From assembly GCA_030148025.1 (NCBI GenBank), contig JASBUG010000029.1:168665-232664 (forward strand): a stretch of 64,000 nucleotides of DNA. Reading direction: 5' to 3'. Below, one piece after another: positions 35,469 to 44,578 of the stretch (position 1 is the stretch's first letter; every line of letters begins with the position of its first letter). This stretch comes from Flavobacteriaceae bacterium (GTDB lineage: Bacteria > Bacteroidota > Bacteroidia > Flavobacteriales > Flavobacteriaceae). The notes beneath the pieces are model-generated. The model was given only the letters and a program-made list of their open reading frames with translations, did no database searches and was not told the origin of the DNA. The translations under genes and the position numbers were made by a program.

Positions 35469-36344
35469 TCAAGCACTTATTTTTTGTAATGCTTTACGAA
35501 GATTTTTTGCATCAGAAAAACCTACTAGTTCACTAATTTCTGCTATTGAATAATTTTTAGATTTTAATTCCTGTGCTTTTTCAAGACGTAGCTTTAAAAG
35601 ATATTGATATGGAGATTGTTTGTAAAGTGCTTTAAAGCTTCTTAAGAAATGATATTTTGATAGAAATGCATTTTGAGCTAATTCATTAAGATTGATCTTT
35701 TCTGTATAGTTATCTTGAATATAATCTCTAGTTAAAGAAATACGTTTATATAACTCTTCCTTAGTGCATTTCTTTATTGAAGACAAGCTAGATAGCATAT
35801 TATTGATCTCTAATTGATCTGAAATCAATAGTTCAACAAGATCTACATAGAAACTTTCAAAATCGATAGACTCATTTTGCATACGCATTTGCAAAATAGC
35901 GTTAATATTTTGGTGTAAAAACTGTCCGGTTTTGTTTTCGCTAAGTCTGAATATTTTTTGAGTAAAATTTAGATCACTTAATTCTTCAAAAGGATTATCA
36001 AGAAGCTCAGTTTGAGAACAAGAGAAATTTTTGCAAACATCATTTACCAGTTTTTCAGGTGGAAAAAGACAAACACCTTTAACAGGTTCAATATCTTTTA
36101 CTACAATATCAACAGATGTGTTTTTATTGACTACTAAAAACTTTCCAGGTGTTAATACATGTTTTTTCCCGTTGAGAAAATATTTTTCTTCTCCTTTTAG
36201 TACTGTTTTAATTGAAAATCGAGAAGACTCTAAAGATTTTTCGGCCTGTTTAAAATTAGAGACTACAAATTCACCATCACCAAAGTCAACGCGGTTCTTC
36301 TTTTTGTTAGAAATGTTGTAAATATATTCTGTAGTCTGTTTCAA
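35469..36344 (-). CDS. AraC-family transcriptional regulator
   Basis: The 291-residue protein has a C-terminal double helix-turn-helix: INLNELAQNAFLSKYHFLRSF, then KNYSIAEISELVGFSDAKNLRKAL. The N-terminal part (FLVVNKNTSVDIVVKD) resembles a cupin-like ligand-binding domain. It lies between the small membrane-protein genes and the peptidase operon, all on the minus strand, so it may activate the exported-enzyme operon downstream. The ligand is unknown. Confidence 0.88.
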   Translation of the reverse strand: MKQTTEYIYNISNKKKNRVDFGDGEFVVSNFKQAEKSLESSRFSIKTVLKGEEKYFLNGKKHVLTPGKFLVVNKNTSVDIVVKDIEPVKGVCLFPPEKLVNDVCKNFSCSQTELLDNPFEELSDLNFTQKIFRLSENKTGQFLHQNINAILQMRMQNESIDFESFYVDLVELLISDQLEINNMLSSLSSIKKCTKEELYKRISLTRDYIQDNYTEKINLNELAQNAFLSKYHFLRSFKALYKQSPYQYLLKLRLEKAQELKSKNYSIAEISELVGFSDAKNLRKALQKISA

Positions 36345-36436
36345 AATTTTAAAATGGTTTCTTTTAAAGACTGCAAAATAAAATTTTGTTACACTAAAAA
36401 GTGTTAATTAGTGTTATTGTTTGAGACTATTTTCTA

Positions 36437-36652
36437 TTATTTTTTAACAAAACTTTTAAAAATAAGCCTAATTAGGAGAAGGTAAGGAAACCCATGAAAC
36501 AGCGTGTCAAACCAATCCATTGCTTTCATGTCGTTAGCGCCTCCTGCAATCCAACGTATTTTTCCAACAATATGCGGTTCTGGGAAAAATGGTGCTAAAC
36601 CTAAGGTTAAGCATAACAAGATTACAAGTTTCCAGTCGTTAATTAGTTTCAT
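36437..36652 (-). CDS. Small membrane protein, conserved in Bacteroidetes
   Basis: The 71-residue protein has two hydrophobic segments with a loop PEPHIVGKIRWIAGG. Similar short proteins are sometimes labelled RND transporter, without good reason, since there is no RND domain. The function is unknown. It is 27 bp after the 221-residue membrane-anchored protein gene and likely co-transcribed. Confidence 0.65.
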   Translation of the reverse strand: MKLINDWKLVILLCLTLGLAPFFPEPHIVGKIRWIAGGANDMKAMDWFDTLFHGFPYLLLIRLIFKSFVKK

Positions 36653-36679
36653 TTGCTAGTTTAATTAAGATTTAGAGAC

Positions 36680-37345
36680 TTATTTACATCTATCAATGTT
36701 TGATAAGGCATTGGTATAATTATTAATTAATTGAGGGCTTAACTGATTTAAAAAATTAAGAATACGTTTTAATTGTTTTGCATCGTCTTTTTGTAATGCG
36801 TCGGCAGCTTTATTAATTTCGTTTGTCACTCTGTCTTGAAGATTATATAGGCTTTCCAGGTTGTATAAACAATCATAGTTAAATGTGTTAGTAGCGTCAA
36901 TAGATTGTGCCGTGTTCCATGCAATCCTTGATAAATCTGGAAGTTCAAGTTCAATAGTAGTTCCTCCAAAATATCTGTATTGAGTTTCGTTAATCTTTAC
37001 AGAATCTTTTACTTTAAAAAAAGTGGGATATGTTTTTGTTAATAATTCAAATTCTTTTGGAGTAGCTATCACTCTTGAAGAGTTTTCTTCAAAATAAGCA
37101 TTAAAATCTTTAAAAGCGTTTGTTAATTGTGTGTTTTTATTTTGTGCTAATGTTAGAGCCTTAGTATTATTGGTTATTTCATCTTTTATTTTTAAAATGA
37201 TGGTATGTCTGTCTTGAATAGATTGTTTAGAACTGTTCCAGTTGTTAAACCAAATAGCTAGGTTAATACCAACAAACAATAATAATACTTCACCTAAAAT
37301 GTATTTCCAGTTTAGATTGTTCTTAAGTTTAAAAAATCTTCCCAT
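36680..37345 (-). CDS. Membrane-anchored protein resembling DUF6090
   Basis: The 221-residue protein has one transmembrane helix near the N-terminus (YILGEVLLLFVGINLAIWF) followed by NNWN, the pattern of DUF6090 proteins. A long helical region of about 170 residues (EITNNTKALTLAQNK) is probably coiled. The function is unknown. It precedes the small membrane protein by 27 bp and follows the methyltransferase gene by 40 bp. Confidence 0.62.
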   Translation of the reverse strand: MGRFFKLKNNLNWKYILGEVLLLFVGINLAIWFNNWNSSKQSIQDRHTIILKIKDEITNNTKALTLAQNKNTQLTNAFKDFNAYFEENSSRVIATPKEFELLTKTYPTFFKVKDSVKINETQYRYFGGTTIELELPDLSRIAWNTAQSIDATNTFNYDCLYNLESLYNLQDRVTNEINKAADALQKDDAKQLKRILNFLNQLSPQLINNYTNALSNIDRCK

Positions 37346-37385
37346 CCTTGTTTACAAAGTTTAGATAAATGTAAACTATTTTAAA

Positions 37386-38006
37386 TTATTCTTTTTTAAA
37401 GGTACAGAATGTGAATTCTTGAGAGGTGTTAAATGGTGTATTGTGAGTACTCTTAAAGCTTTTTTGTTTTACAAACTTGGGTTGAAATGTAATTTCTAAA
37501 GATGCTTCATCATATTGCATAATATCTAAACCACTACATTTTGTTGGGCCATTAGTAGAAAAAGTGCCTACAATTAAATGGCCATTAGTGTTTATGTTAT
37601 TTTCAGCTGTTCTTTTATAGGTGTCTATATCCTTTTGCTCAGTTAGAAAGTGAAAAGCTGCACGATCATGCCAGAGATCATATGTTTCATTTGGTGTAAA
37701 CTTCGCTGCATCGGCTACAATCCAAGTTATTTTTTTAGCATCCTCACCTAAACGCTCCTTTGCTCTTTTTATAGCAGCCGCAGAAATATCCAGAACGGTT
37801 ATGTTTTGGTAGCCTAAGGTAATTAAATGATCTACTAAAAAGCTATCACCTCCACCAATATCAATAATACTAGCTGTATTTGATAATTGCAGATCTTTTA
37901 TTAGTTGAAGAGATGTTTCAGGTGTTTCTTGATACCAACTTACCTCAGTAAGAGCTTTAGTGTTATAAATAGTTTCCCAGTGTTTCTCTTTGTTAAATGT
38001 AGTCAT
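37386..38006 (-). CDS. Class I SAM-dependent methyltransferase
   Basis: The 206-residue cytoplasmic protein has the SAM-binding motif SIIDIGGGDSFLVDHL (about 38-53) and LWHDRAAFHFL in the catalytic region, resembling TehB/UbiE-type small-molecule methyltransferases. No signal peptide. The substrate is unknown. It lies between the DUF5916 gene and the small membrane-protein genes on the same strand. Confidence 0.85.
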   Translation of the reverse strand: MTTFNKEKHWETIYNTKALTEVSWYQETPETSLQLIKDLQLSNTASIIDIGGGDSFLVDHLITLGYQNITVLDISAAAIKRAKERLGEDAKKITWIVADAAKFTPNETYDLWHDRAAFHFLTEQKDIDTYKRTAENNINTNGHLIVGTFSTNGPTKCSGLDIMQYDEASLEITFQPKFVKQKSFKSTHNTPFNTSQEFTFCTFKKE

Positions 38007-38053
38007 GAGTAGGTTGAATTGTAACTACAAAGATACTGCATTTAGCTAGGTTA

Positions 38054-40228
38054 TCATAGTCTGAAATTGTAACGTACCTTAAATAATATTTGCTGATTTT
38101 GTAACTCCCATCGGTCGTGAATATTATTTTGTGTGTTATGGTTGAACACTAAAAAAGCATCTCCTAAAGGAGAGAAGATCCAATGTATTCTGGCATTTAT
38201 CCCAAAAACTTTGCTATCTGTGTCGTATTGTAAATAAGAGTTTAACTGTAGATCTGATGTTACATTAAAGCGTATTCGGGTTCCTACTAATGTTTGGTCA
38301 AAATCGCCCCAAGGGAGATCTGCAATATTTTTTACACCATTAAACTCAAAAGCTAGTAAAGAGCTAGGATTCCAGTTTAATTCCAATTCAATTTCATTTA
38401 GGGTACCATCATAAAATGATCCAAACCAATAGGAGGCTTGACCACTTAAACGCCTTTTGGCAGCAGCTTCTACTTCAACTCTGTAGCGCATAAAATGATA
38501 TTTGCCTTTAGGAATTGTAACACCATCAGCAATTTCAAAATCTTCCAAAATATTTTCTCCTACAGGTCTTGCATTTAGTTCTATGCGGTCACCACTTTCC
38601 AGACGCCAGTTTAATGGAGCTGTAAATACACTATACGATTGCCATTCACCATCAATTCCTTTTATATAGGTTGTGTAAAGTTGGTGAAACATTTGTCTTA
38701 CCCATTTCCATTCTGGTCTTGGAGCAAACGTACCACCAAGACGAACATGATGCACACCTTTTCGAGGTACAAACCCTAAAGAAGGATTAAACTCTTTTCC
38801 AATACGAGCATAGGTAAGCGCAACATCCCATTTATCATTGGGGTAATCTATTTTAAAACCAAATGCAGATCTGTCATCTTGTAGATCTTCTCTATCTGTA
38901 TAAAGAGCCCAAGCACCAGCAATAAAATTTTTATCGCCATTAAATCGTGTAGTTTGATAAGTGAAATCGACTCCAGACATCCAGCTTCCGCTCCTGCTTA
39001 AAGGGTCGCCAAAAGACCCAATAATACCAACAGAGCTTTCTTTTAAAACATTTTGACGAAGACGAACAACGCCCATGTTTGTAGGGTCGTATGATGTGCC
39101 ATCATCATTAAAAGATTTGGTGCGTGTTCCTAGAGCTCCAAATGCTGTTTTTCCTAGCCGACCGTTGAGTTTAACTCCAGCTAAAATAGGAACTTCACTT
39201 GATCCGAAAAGCCCAATTCTACGACTAAAAAAAGGTAACGCTATTCTGCTTCCTGTTCCAAAACCAAACTCGAAAATATCTGAACCTTCCAGAAAAAAAG
39301 TTCGTTTTTCAGGAAAGAACAAAGGAAATCTGGTAAGATTTGTTTGTCTAGTATCAACTTCAGTTTCAGCAAAATCAGTATTAACTGTTACTGTGGCTTG
39401 TACATTTGGACTTATGCGTTGACTGACATCCAAACTGGGTTCGAAAGAGAATTTTGTTTGTTCACCTTCACCAGCTTTATTCCATTTACCCACTAGAGAA
39501 GGGCGAATGTTTAAACCTAATCCGTAATTAAATTGAGGTAGATTGGTTAATAATCCAGCTCTACTAGTTTGAATAAACCACTGATCACGTTGTACATTGG
39601 CCCAACGAATGGTTTCTTGATTTCTTTGAATACGACGTTCTATGTTAAAACCCCATTCGGTTAATCCTTTTTTAAAGGAGATGCTTTGAATAGGTATTTT
39701 AATTTCTGCACTCCAACCATCATCATTAATTGAAGTTTGAGCTTCCCAAATGGCATCCCAATCCTCATTTTCTGATTCACCTCTGTTTGATACCAACGCA
39801 TCATATCTGGCAGCATTAGCATTCACTGCAAATATATAACCCGACTGTCCATCAAGAAACGGATCAATAACAATACGTATATGATCTTCACTATCAATAT
39901 TGGCATCCCGCATTTTAGAGAATCTAATAATACCAACAGGACTGGAATCTTTACAATCAACACCAATAATTACAAATTTTTCACTAGCAATAACACGAAC
40001 ATTGGTTGGAAATGAGGGTTTCCCTTTTTCAACTGGTTCAGTTGTGAGGAAGCTAGATAAAACAGGAGTATTGGTCCAATCAGGGTCATCTAAAACACCA
40101 TCAATGTTAATGTCTTCAGTTAGTTTTCCAGCTTTAAAACTAGGTCTTTCGGTAGTTTGCCCATTGACAATAGACCACTGTATTAACAGTAGTATAGCAA
40201 TGAGACTTCCAGGTTTTAATTTAAACAT
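38054..40228 (-). CDS. DUF5916 outer-membrane protein with CBM9-like domain
   Basis: The 724-residue protein has a signal peptide to about SIVNGQ. Residues 30-220 fit a carbohydrate-binding family 9-like domain (IDGVLDDPDWTNTPVLSSF, then GWSAEIKIPIQSISF). The remaining 500 residues fit a beta-barrel (RTFFLEGSDIFEF, then a C-terminal KVRYNFRL). The architecture suggests an outer-membrane barrel with a periplasmic lid. Its role is unknown, perhaps uptake or export for the enzymes nearby. Confidence 0.85.
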   Translation of the reverse strand: MFKLKPGSLIAILLLIQWSIVNGQTTERPSFKAGKLTEDINIDGVLDDPDWTNTPVLSSFLTTEPVEKGKPSFPTNVRVIASEKFVIIGVDCKDSSPVGIIRFSKMRDANIDSEDHIRIVIDPFLDGQSGYIFAVNANAARYDALVSNRGESENEDWDAIWEAQTSINDDGWSAEIKIPIQSISFKKGLTEWGFNIERRIQRNQETIRWANVQRDQWFIQTSRAGLLTNLPQFNYGLGLNIRPSLVGKWNKAGEGEQTKFSFEPSLDVSQRISPNVQATVTVNTDFAETEVDTRQTNLTRFPLFFPEKRTFFLEGSDIFEFGFGTGSRIALPFFSRRIGLFGSSEVPILAGVKLNGRLGKTAFGALGTRTKSFNDDGTSYDPTNMGVVRLRQNVLKESSVGIIGSFGDPLSRSGSWMSGVDFTYQTTRFNGDKNFIAGAWALYTDREDLQDDRSAFGFKIDYPNDKWDVALTYARIGKEFNPSLGFVPRKGVHHVRLGGTFAPRPEWKWVRQMFHQLYTTYIKGIDGEWQSYSVFTAPLNWRLESGDRIELNARPVGENILEDFEIADGVTIPKGKYHFMRYRVEVEAAAKRRLSGQASYWFGSFYDGTLNEIELELNWNPSSLLAFEFNGVKNIADLPWGDFDQTLVGTRIRFNVTSDLQLNSYLQYDTDSKVFGINARIHWIFSPLGDAFLVFNHNTQNNIHDRWELQNQQILFKVRYNFRL

Positions 40229-40255
40229 GTTTAGTGGTTGGTTAAGCCACTAATT
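40229..40255 (-). promoter_or_regulatory. Leader inverted repeat before the DUF5916 start codon
   Basis: On the minus strand TTAGTGG and CCACTAA flank an AACCAA-containing loop and end four bases before the ATG. A similar hairpin abuts the amidohydrolase gene at 43.7 kb. The effect on translation is inference. Confidence 0.4.
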
Positions 40256-40328
40256 TAGCGGTTTTTTGCCATATAACCATTAGCGAAATATTCTGATAAA
40301 AATAAAATGAAGCTAAAGAGTTAATAAT

Positions 40329-41627
40329 TTAAGCCTTAACTATTTCTTTTAAAGCATTTGCAAGCATATCAACTTCTTCAAAACTATTAAAAACTGCAAA
40401 GGAGATGCGTATACCATTGATATTATTTTCATAGATACCTCTCATACGTAAATTTTTCTCTTTATTGAGAATAGGATTTAGTTTAAGGTTGTCTTTCCCT
40501 TTTATTCTTATCGTAATCATAGACGCAGAAAACCTTTCGCTTTTTGGAGTTAAAATTTCAATTTCAGGAATTTTATCAACTTGACTTCTAAAGTGAGTTA
40601 CCAGCTCTCGGCTACGTTTAGCAATGTTGTCTATACCTATGGTATTAATAAAATCGAAAGCACTACCAAGTCCCAGAGTTATTGGAGTGTTACGGGTTCC
40701 ATATTCTTCTCGTTGGGCACTTGTTCTGTATTCCATAGTTAAAGAGTTTAAATCAAACTTACTATCACTATAAGCACCGACATATACTGGATCGATATGT
40801 TTAATGATTTTTTTATTGATAAATAGAACTCCTGTTCCTTTTGGGCCAAATAACCATTTATGTCCGCTACTAGCATAAAAATCTGGGTCAATGTCTAATA
40901 GGTCAATAGGAAACATACCTAATGATTGTGCGCCATCTATACATGAATAAATATTTTTACTACGGCATACATCTACAATAGCCTTTGCTGGTAATTTCAT
41001 TCCAGTTGTACATGTAATATGTGAAAAGGCAATAACTTTGGTTTTTTGGGTGATATTATTCTTTATAATTTGAAGATTGTTTTCTCCGTTAAAATCTAAG
41101 TCAATTAATTTTACGATAACACCAATATCTTTTTGTAAGGCTAACCAAGGTGAAGCGCCTCCAACATGTTCGTGTGTAGTTATAATAATTTCATCGCCTT
41201 TTTTTAATCGTAAACTTCTTGCTGCTATGTTTATACCTTCTGTGGCATTTCTGGTAAAAGCAATTTCATCTGTAGTAACATTTAAAAATTGAGCTGCTTT
41301 TTTATGTGTTTCTGCTATTTGATGCCTCCCATGACTGACTGAAGTTTCCAGTTTTTCCATCGCTTCACATATTGTGTTGATAACGATCTTTGGAGAAGGA
41401 CCTAAACTTCCTGTATTTAAATAATGTTTTTCTTTCGGAAACAGGAATTGCTGTCTAACAGTGCTCCAGTCTATATTGTTATAATTATTACTATTTTCTT
41501 TTAGTTGTGGTATTGAAGATTCTTTTTTTAATGCATTTTCAGCTCTTAATAATGGGATAGCAGAAGTTAAAAAAAGACCACTTAAAATATTCTTTTTTAT
41601 AAAATTCCGTCTGGATGTTTTAGACAT
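40329..41627 (-). CDS. Tat-exported class V aminotransferase-fold PLP enzyme
   Basis: The 432-residue protein starts SKTSRRNFIKKN, a strong twin-arginine motif, followed by a hydrophobic segment. Fold-type I PLP landmarks are Asp231 in IDGAQSLGMF and the Schiff-base Lys257 in SSGHKWLFGPKG. It resembles isopenicillin-N-epimerase-like proteins and PvdN, a Tat-exported PLP enzyme that tailors pyoverdine in the periplasm. A periplasmic peptide-tailoring role is inference. It lies between the DUF5916 and amidohydrolase genes. Confidence 0.86.
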   Translation of the reverse strand: MSKTSRRNFIKKNILSGLFLTSAIPLLRAENALKKESSIPQLKENSNNYNNIDWSTVRQQFLFPKEKHYLNTGSLGPSPKIVINTICEAMEKLETSVSHGRHQIAETHKKAAQFLNVTTDEIAFTRNATEGINIAARSLRLKKGDEIIITTHEHVGGASPWLALQKDIGVIVKLIDLDFNGENNLQIIKNNITQKTKVIAFSHITCTTGMKLPAKAIVDVCRSKNIYSCIDGAQSLGMFPIDLLDIDPDFYASSGHKWLFGPKGTGVLFINKKIIKHIDPVYVGAYSDSKFDLNSLTMEYRTSAQREEYGTRNTPITLGLGSAFDFINTIGIDNIAKRSRELVTHFRSQVDKIPEIEILTPKSERFSASMITIRIKGKDNLKLNPILNKEKNLRMRGIYENNINGIRISFAVFNSFEEVDMLANALKEIVKA

Positions 41628-41666
41628 AAAATACGTTTAGCTAAGGTTAATTATTATGCTATAAAG

Positions 41667-43661
41667 TTATTTAAAATGTGTTACTCCTATAGCTTCATAA
41701 AGGTCTTTAGCATAGAAAAGTTTACCATCCTTTATCGTTAATTCTACTTTTCTAATGTCACTAATATTGTCTAGGGGATTACCATCTATTAAAACAAGAT
41801 CTGCCAATTTACCAACGTCAATAGAGCCTAGTTCATTTTGAGTTTTTGTAACAATTGCAGATGTAATTGTAGCAAGTTTCAATACTTCGTTTGCTGGAAT
41901 TCCTGCTTTAACATAATTCTCAAGTTCTTTATGTAATGCAAATCCTGCCATAGCATCGGTTCCAGGAATAACAGTTACACCTTGATCATGTAACTCTTTT
42001 ACAATGTCTAATAATTTGTCGAAGGACGCTTTGTAATTATCTGCTTGACCTTCGGGTATTGGTAGCCCTCCAGAGAAGAAACTACGTTGAATTTGAATAG
42101 GGAGGCGATCTATAATGGCCTCAAATTGCGGATCTGGTTCTCCCGCTTTTGTAGTAAACATACCCTCAAATATGGACACAGTGGCATCTAGTTCAATGTC
42201 TTTTTCTTTTAGCAATGCAACAAACTCCTGAAACTCTTCTCCTTTTAGGTCCATTTTATAAGCATTGGCTGCCACTTCAGAAAAACGTTTAGGTGTTCGT
42301 GAGTCTATTGTATCTGATAAAAAATTAAGAACTACCATGTTTACGTGCTGAATTTCATCATAGCCATCTTTAATGGCATCTTGCGCTAACATATAAGCAG
42401 GAATATGACCACTTAATTTTAATCCTAATTCATGCGCTTTTTCTGCCATTGGTTTTACCCAGGATGGGTCAATAGAGCTGTATAATTTAATTTGATGATA
42501 ACCATCTTTTGCATAATCTTCAATAGCTTTAATACCTTCTTCAACGTTAGAGATTGTTAAGCCTGGACCAGCAAAAGGACCTTTTTGATCTATGAATCCA
42601 GCTAAAGTAACTACACGTGGTCCAATAACAGTATTCTCGTCAAACTCTTTTCTTATGTCAAGTAATTCTCTCGAGTTGGCCATATCTCTTACTGCTGTAA
42701 CTCCAGCAGCTAAGTGCATTAATCCGTCAGATCTTCCAATGTGTACATGGTTGTCAAACAACCCTGGTAATAAGGTTTTGCCTTCACCATCAATAACCAT
42801 AGCATTATCAGGCAAGCTTTCTCTGTTATCTAAAATAGCTTCAATGCGATTATCGTTAATAATAACTGTTTTGTTTCTTTGAAGTTTAGCTGAATTAGAA
42901 TCGAATAGGTTTACATTTTTTATAACAACTTTTCCATTAGGTTTAACCGTTTTGCTTTCAGCGATTTTTTTAAAGTAAGTATTTTCTTTTTTGGTTTGAA
43001 TATCTAAAAGCTGATTTGAAAGATCAAAGTGTTTTTCTTCAATTATGGATACCCATGAGGATACAGAGGCAAAAACACGATCATCTTCATCTAACCAAAT
43101 ATAATTAGGATTAAAACCAAAGCCTATGGTTTCTACTAACCTTAAATTGTTTCCTTCTATGGTATGATTTTCTATATCTGAAATTTGAATACTCCCACTT
43201 GGTAACAGGTCAACCTTTTGGTTAGGTGTTGTCAATAGTTTTTGTAATAGTATTTCAGATTCACCTAAAGTGCCATTAATACTAGAAAAAAAAGCTTTTC
43301 CGTTTGAAGCTTCTTCACCTTGTTCAGAAGAGCTTTTCCAAATAGCATTACCATCCTCAAATTTGAATACTTCAGAAATAGTATCCTTTAAATAGTTAAC
43401 ACCAGAAATTTCAAGTGCGTTAATATAACCATCAGAATTAAGTGTAAACGTCTGTTCTATTTCTGGACCACGTCCTCTATCACTAAAGTTAAACGAATAC
43501 TTATACTCATTATTTTCATTACGCATACTGGTGTGTTTACCAGCTAATTTTCCACGCATATAAACGGCGTATTCTTTTGATTCGTATGTAGTGTTTGTTT
43601 CTGTATTATTACAAGAGATCAAAGTGATCAAGCAAGTAATAGTTAATGCCAGTTTTTTCAT
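41667..43661 (-). CDS. Amidohydrolase-family lipoprotein with N-terminal extension
   Basis: The 664-residue protein has lipobox LISC (Cys17). Residues 25-240 form an extension with no known motif. The C-terminal amidohydrolase domain has HxH (His305, His307) in LLPGLFDNHVHIG, a zinc His in LSGHIPA, EIQHVNM and Asp in VIPGTDAMAG. It is expected to hydrolyse cyclic amides or peptides outside the cytoplasm. It lies 70 bp after trpA, separated by a hairpin, and is not part of the trp operon in function. Confidence 0.87.
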   Translation of the reverse strand: MKKLALTITCLITLISCNNTETNTTYESKEYAVYMRGKLAGKHTSMRNENNEYKYSFNFSDRGRGPEIEQTFTLNSDGYINALEISGVNYLKDTISEVFKFEDGNAIWKSSSEQGEEASNGKAFFSSINGTLGESEILLQKLLTTPNQKVDLLPSGSIQISDIENHTIEGNNLRLVETIGFGFNPNYIWLDEDDRVFASVSSWVSIIEEKHFDLSNQLLDIQTKKENTYFKKIAESKTVKPNGKVVIKNVNLFDSNSAKLQRNKTVIINDNRIEAILDNRESLPDNAMVIDGEGKTLLPGLFDNHVHIGRSDGLMHLAAGVTAVRDMANSRELLDIRKEFDENTVIGPRVVTLAGFIDQKGPFAGPGLTISNVEEGIKAIEDYAKDGYHQIKLYSSIDPSWVKPMAEKAHELGLKLSGHIPAYMLAQDAIKDGYDEIQHVNMVVLNFLSDTIDSRTPKRFSEVAANAYKMDLKGEEFQEFVALLKEKDIELDATVSIFEGMFTTKAGEPDPQFEAIIDRLPIQIQRSFFSGGLPIPEGQADNYKASFDKLLDIVKELHDQGVTVIPGTDAMAGFALHKELENYVKAGIPANEVLKLATITSAIVTKTQNELGSIDVGKLADLVLIDGNPLDNISDIRKVELTIKDGKLFYAKDLYEAIGVTHFK

Positions 43662-43694
43662 TTTAGTGTTCAGTTGGTTTAGAAGAACACTAAA
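43662..43694 (-). promoter_or_regulatory. Perfect 10-bp hairpin abutting the amidohydrolase start codon
   Basis: TTTAGTGTTC and GAACACTAAA (minus strand) enclose a 13-nt loop containing AACCAA, and the 3' arm touches the ATG. There is no T run, so it is not a standard terminator. It may act as an operator or RNA hairpin. Confidence 0.45.
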
Positions 43695-43731
43695 GATAGT
43701 GATTTTATAAAAGCAATTGATTTATTGAGGA

Positions 43732-44496
43732 TTAGAACAAAATATTGTTTACAAACTCATCAATTTTGTTTACTTCATGTTCATTTAAATGTTTGATAAA
43801 TGCACTACCAATGATGGCGCCTTTAGCATGCGTTGTTGCTTGTGTGAAGGTGTCGTTGTTACTAATGCCAAAGCCAACAATCTGAGGGTTTTTGAGATTC
43901 ATACTAGCAATACGATCAAAATACTGAGTTTGTTCATCTCCAAAACCAGATTTTGCTCCTGTAGTACTTGCAGAACTTACCATATAGATAAATCCGTTTG
44001 AAATGGAATCGATATATCTAACACGCTCTTCACTAGTTTGAGGTGTGATTAAGAAAACGTTTATCAATCCGTATTTCTCAAATGTTGCTTTATATTCTTC
44101 ATGATATACATCTACTGGAAGGTCAGGAATGATAAGTCCATCAATACCAATCTCCTGACATTTTTTGCAAAATGCTTCAACGCCATATTGTAACATTGGA
44201 TTAAAATAACCCATAATGATAAGAGGAATTGAAACAGTTTGTCTTATATCTTGAAGTTGCTCAAAAAGTAGCTTGGTAGTCATTCCATTTTTTAACGCTT
44301 GTGTCGAACTCGCTTGTATAGTAGGACCATCTGCTAATGGATCACTAAAAGGTAATCCAATCTCGATCATATCTACACCGCTTTCTTCTAGGTCTTTAAT
44401 AATGTTTACAGTGTCATTTATATTAGGGTAACCTGCTGTAAAATATATAGATAATAACTTTTTATCTTCTTGTAATTTTTGGTTGATTCTGTTCAT
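43732..44496 (-). CDS. trpA: Tryptophan synthase alpha subunit
   Basis: TrpA cleaves indole-3-glycerol phosphate to indole, which passes to TrpB. The TIM-barrel motifs DMIEIGLPFSDPLADGP (catalytic Glu and Asp) and the phosphate-binding GFGISN are present. Its 254 residues are normal. It is the last gene of the trpEGDCFBA operon. The space before it (44497-44578) carries a four-copy tandem heptamer. Confidence 0.97.
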   Translation of the reverse strand: MNRINQKLQEDKKLLSIYFTAGYPNINDTVNIIKDLEESGVDMIEIGLPFSDPLADGPTIQASSTQALKNGMTTKLLFEQLQDIRQTVSIPLIIMGYFNPMLQYGVEAFCKKCQEIGIDGLIIPDLPVDVYHEEYKATFEKYGLINVFLITPQTSEERVRYIDSISNGFIYMVSSASTTGAKSGFGDEQTQYFDRIASMNLKNPQIVGFGISNNDTFTQATTHAKGAIIGSAFIKHLNEHEVNKIDEFVNNILF

Positions 44497-44501
44497 TTTT
44501 C

Positions 44502-44532
44502 AGTAGTGAGTAGTGAGTAGTGAGTAGTGAGT
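44502..44532. repeat. Tandem heptamer AGTAGTG, 4.4 copies
   Basis: Four perfect AGTAGTG units and a partial fifth lie in the trpB-trpA gap, ending 5 bp before the trpA start. A copy-number change would alter the trpA leader. Confidence 0.9.
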
Positions 44533-44578
44533 TATTAGATATGTCTCAATTCTAATAGCTCAATTCTCATATCTGTTT

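Noticed and set aside
36437..36652. RND transporter label for the 71-residue protein
   Set aside because: It has two helices and none of the RND domains.
40329..43661. Beta-lactam biosynthesis cluster (isopenicillin-N-epimerase-like gene)
   Set aside because: The resemblance is at the fold level, the protein is Tat-exported, and there is no NRPS or isopenicillin-N synthase gene.
44502..44532. CRISPR-like tandem repeat
   Set aside because: Units are 7 bp with no spacers; it is a simple tandem repeat. No CRISPR array or cas gene was seen anywhere.
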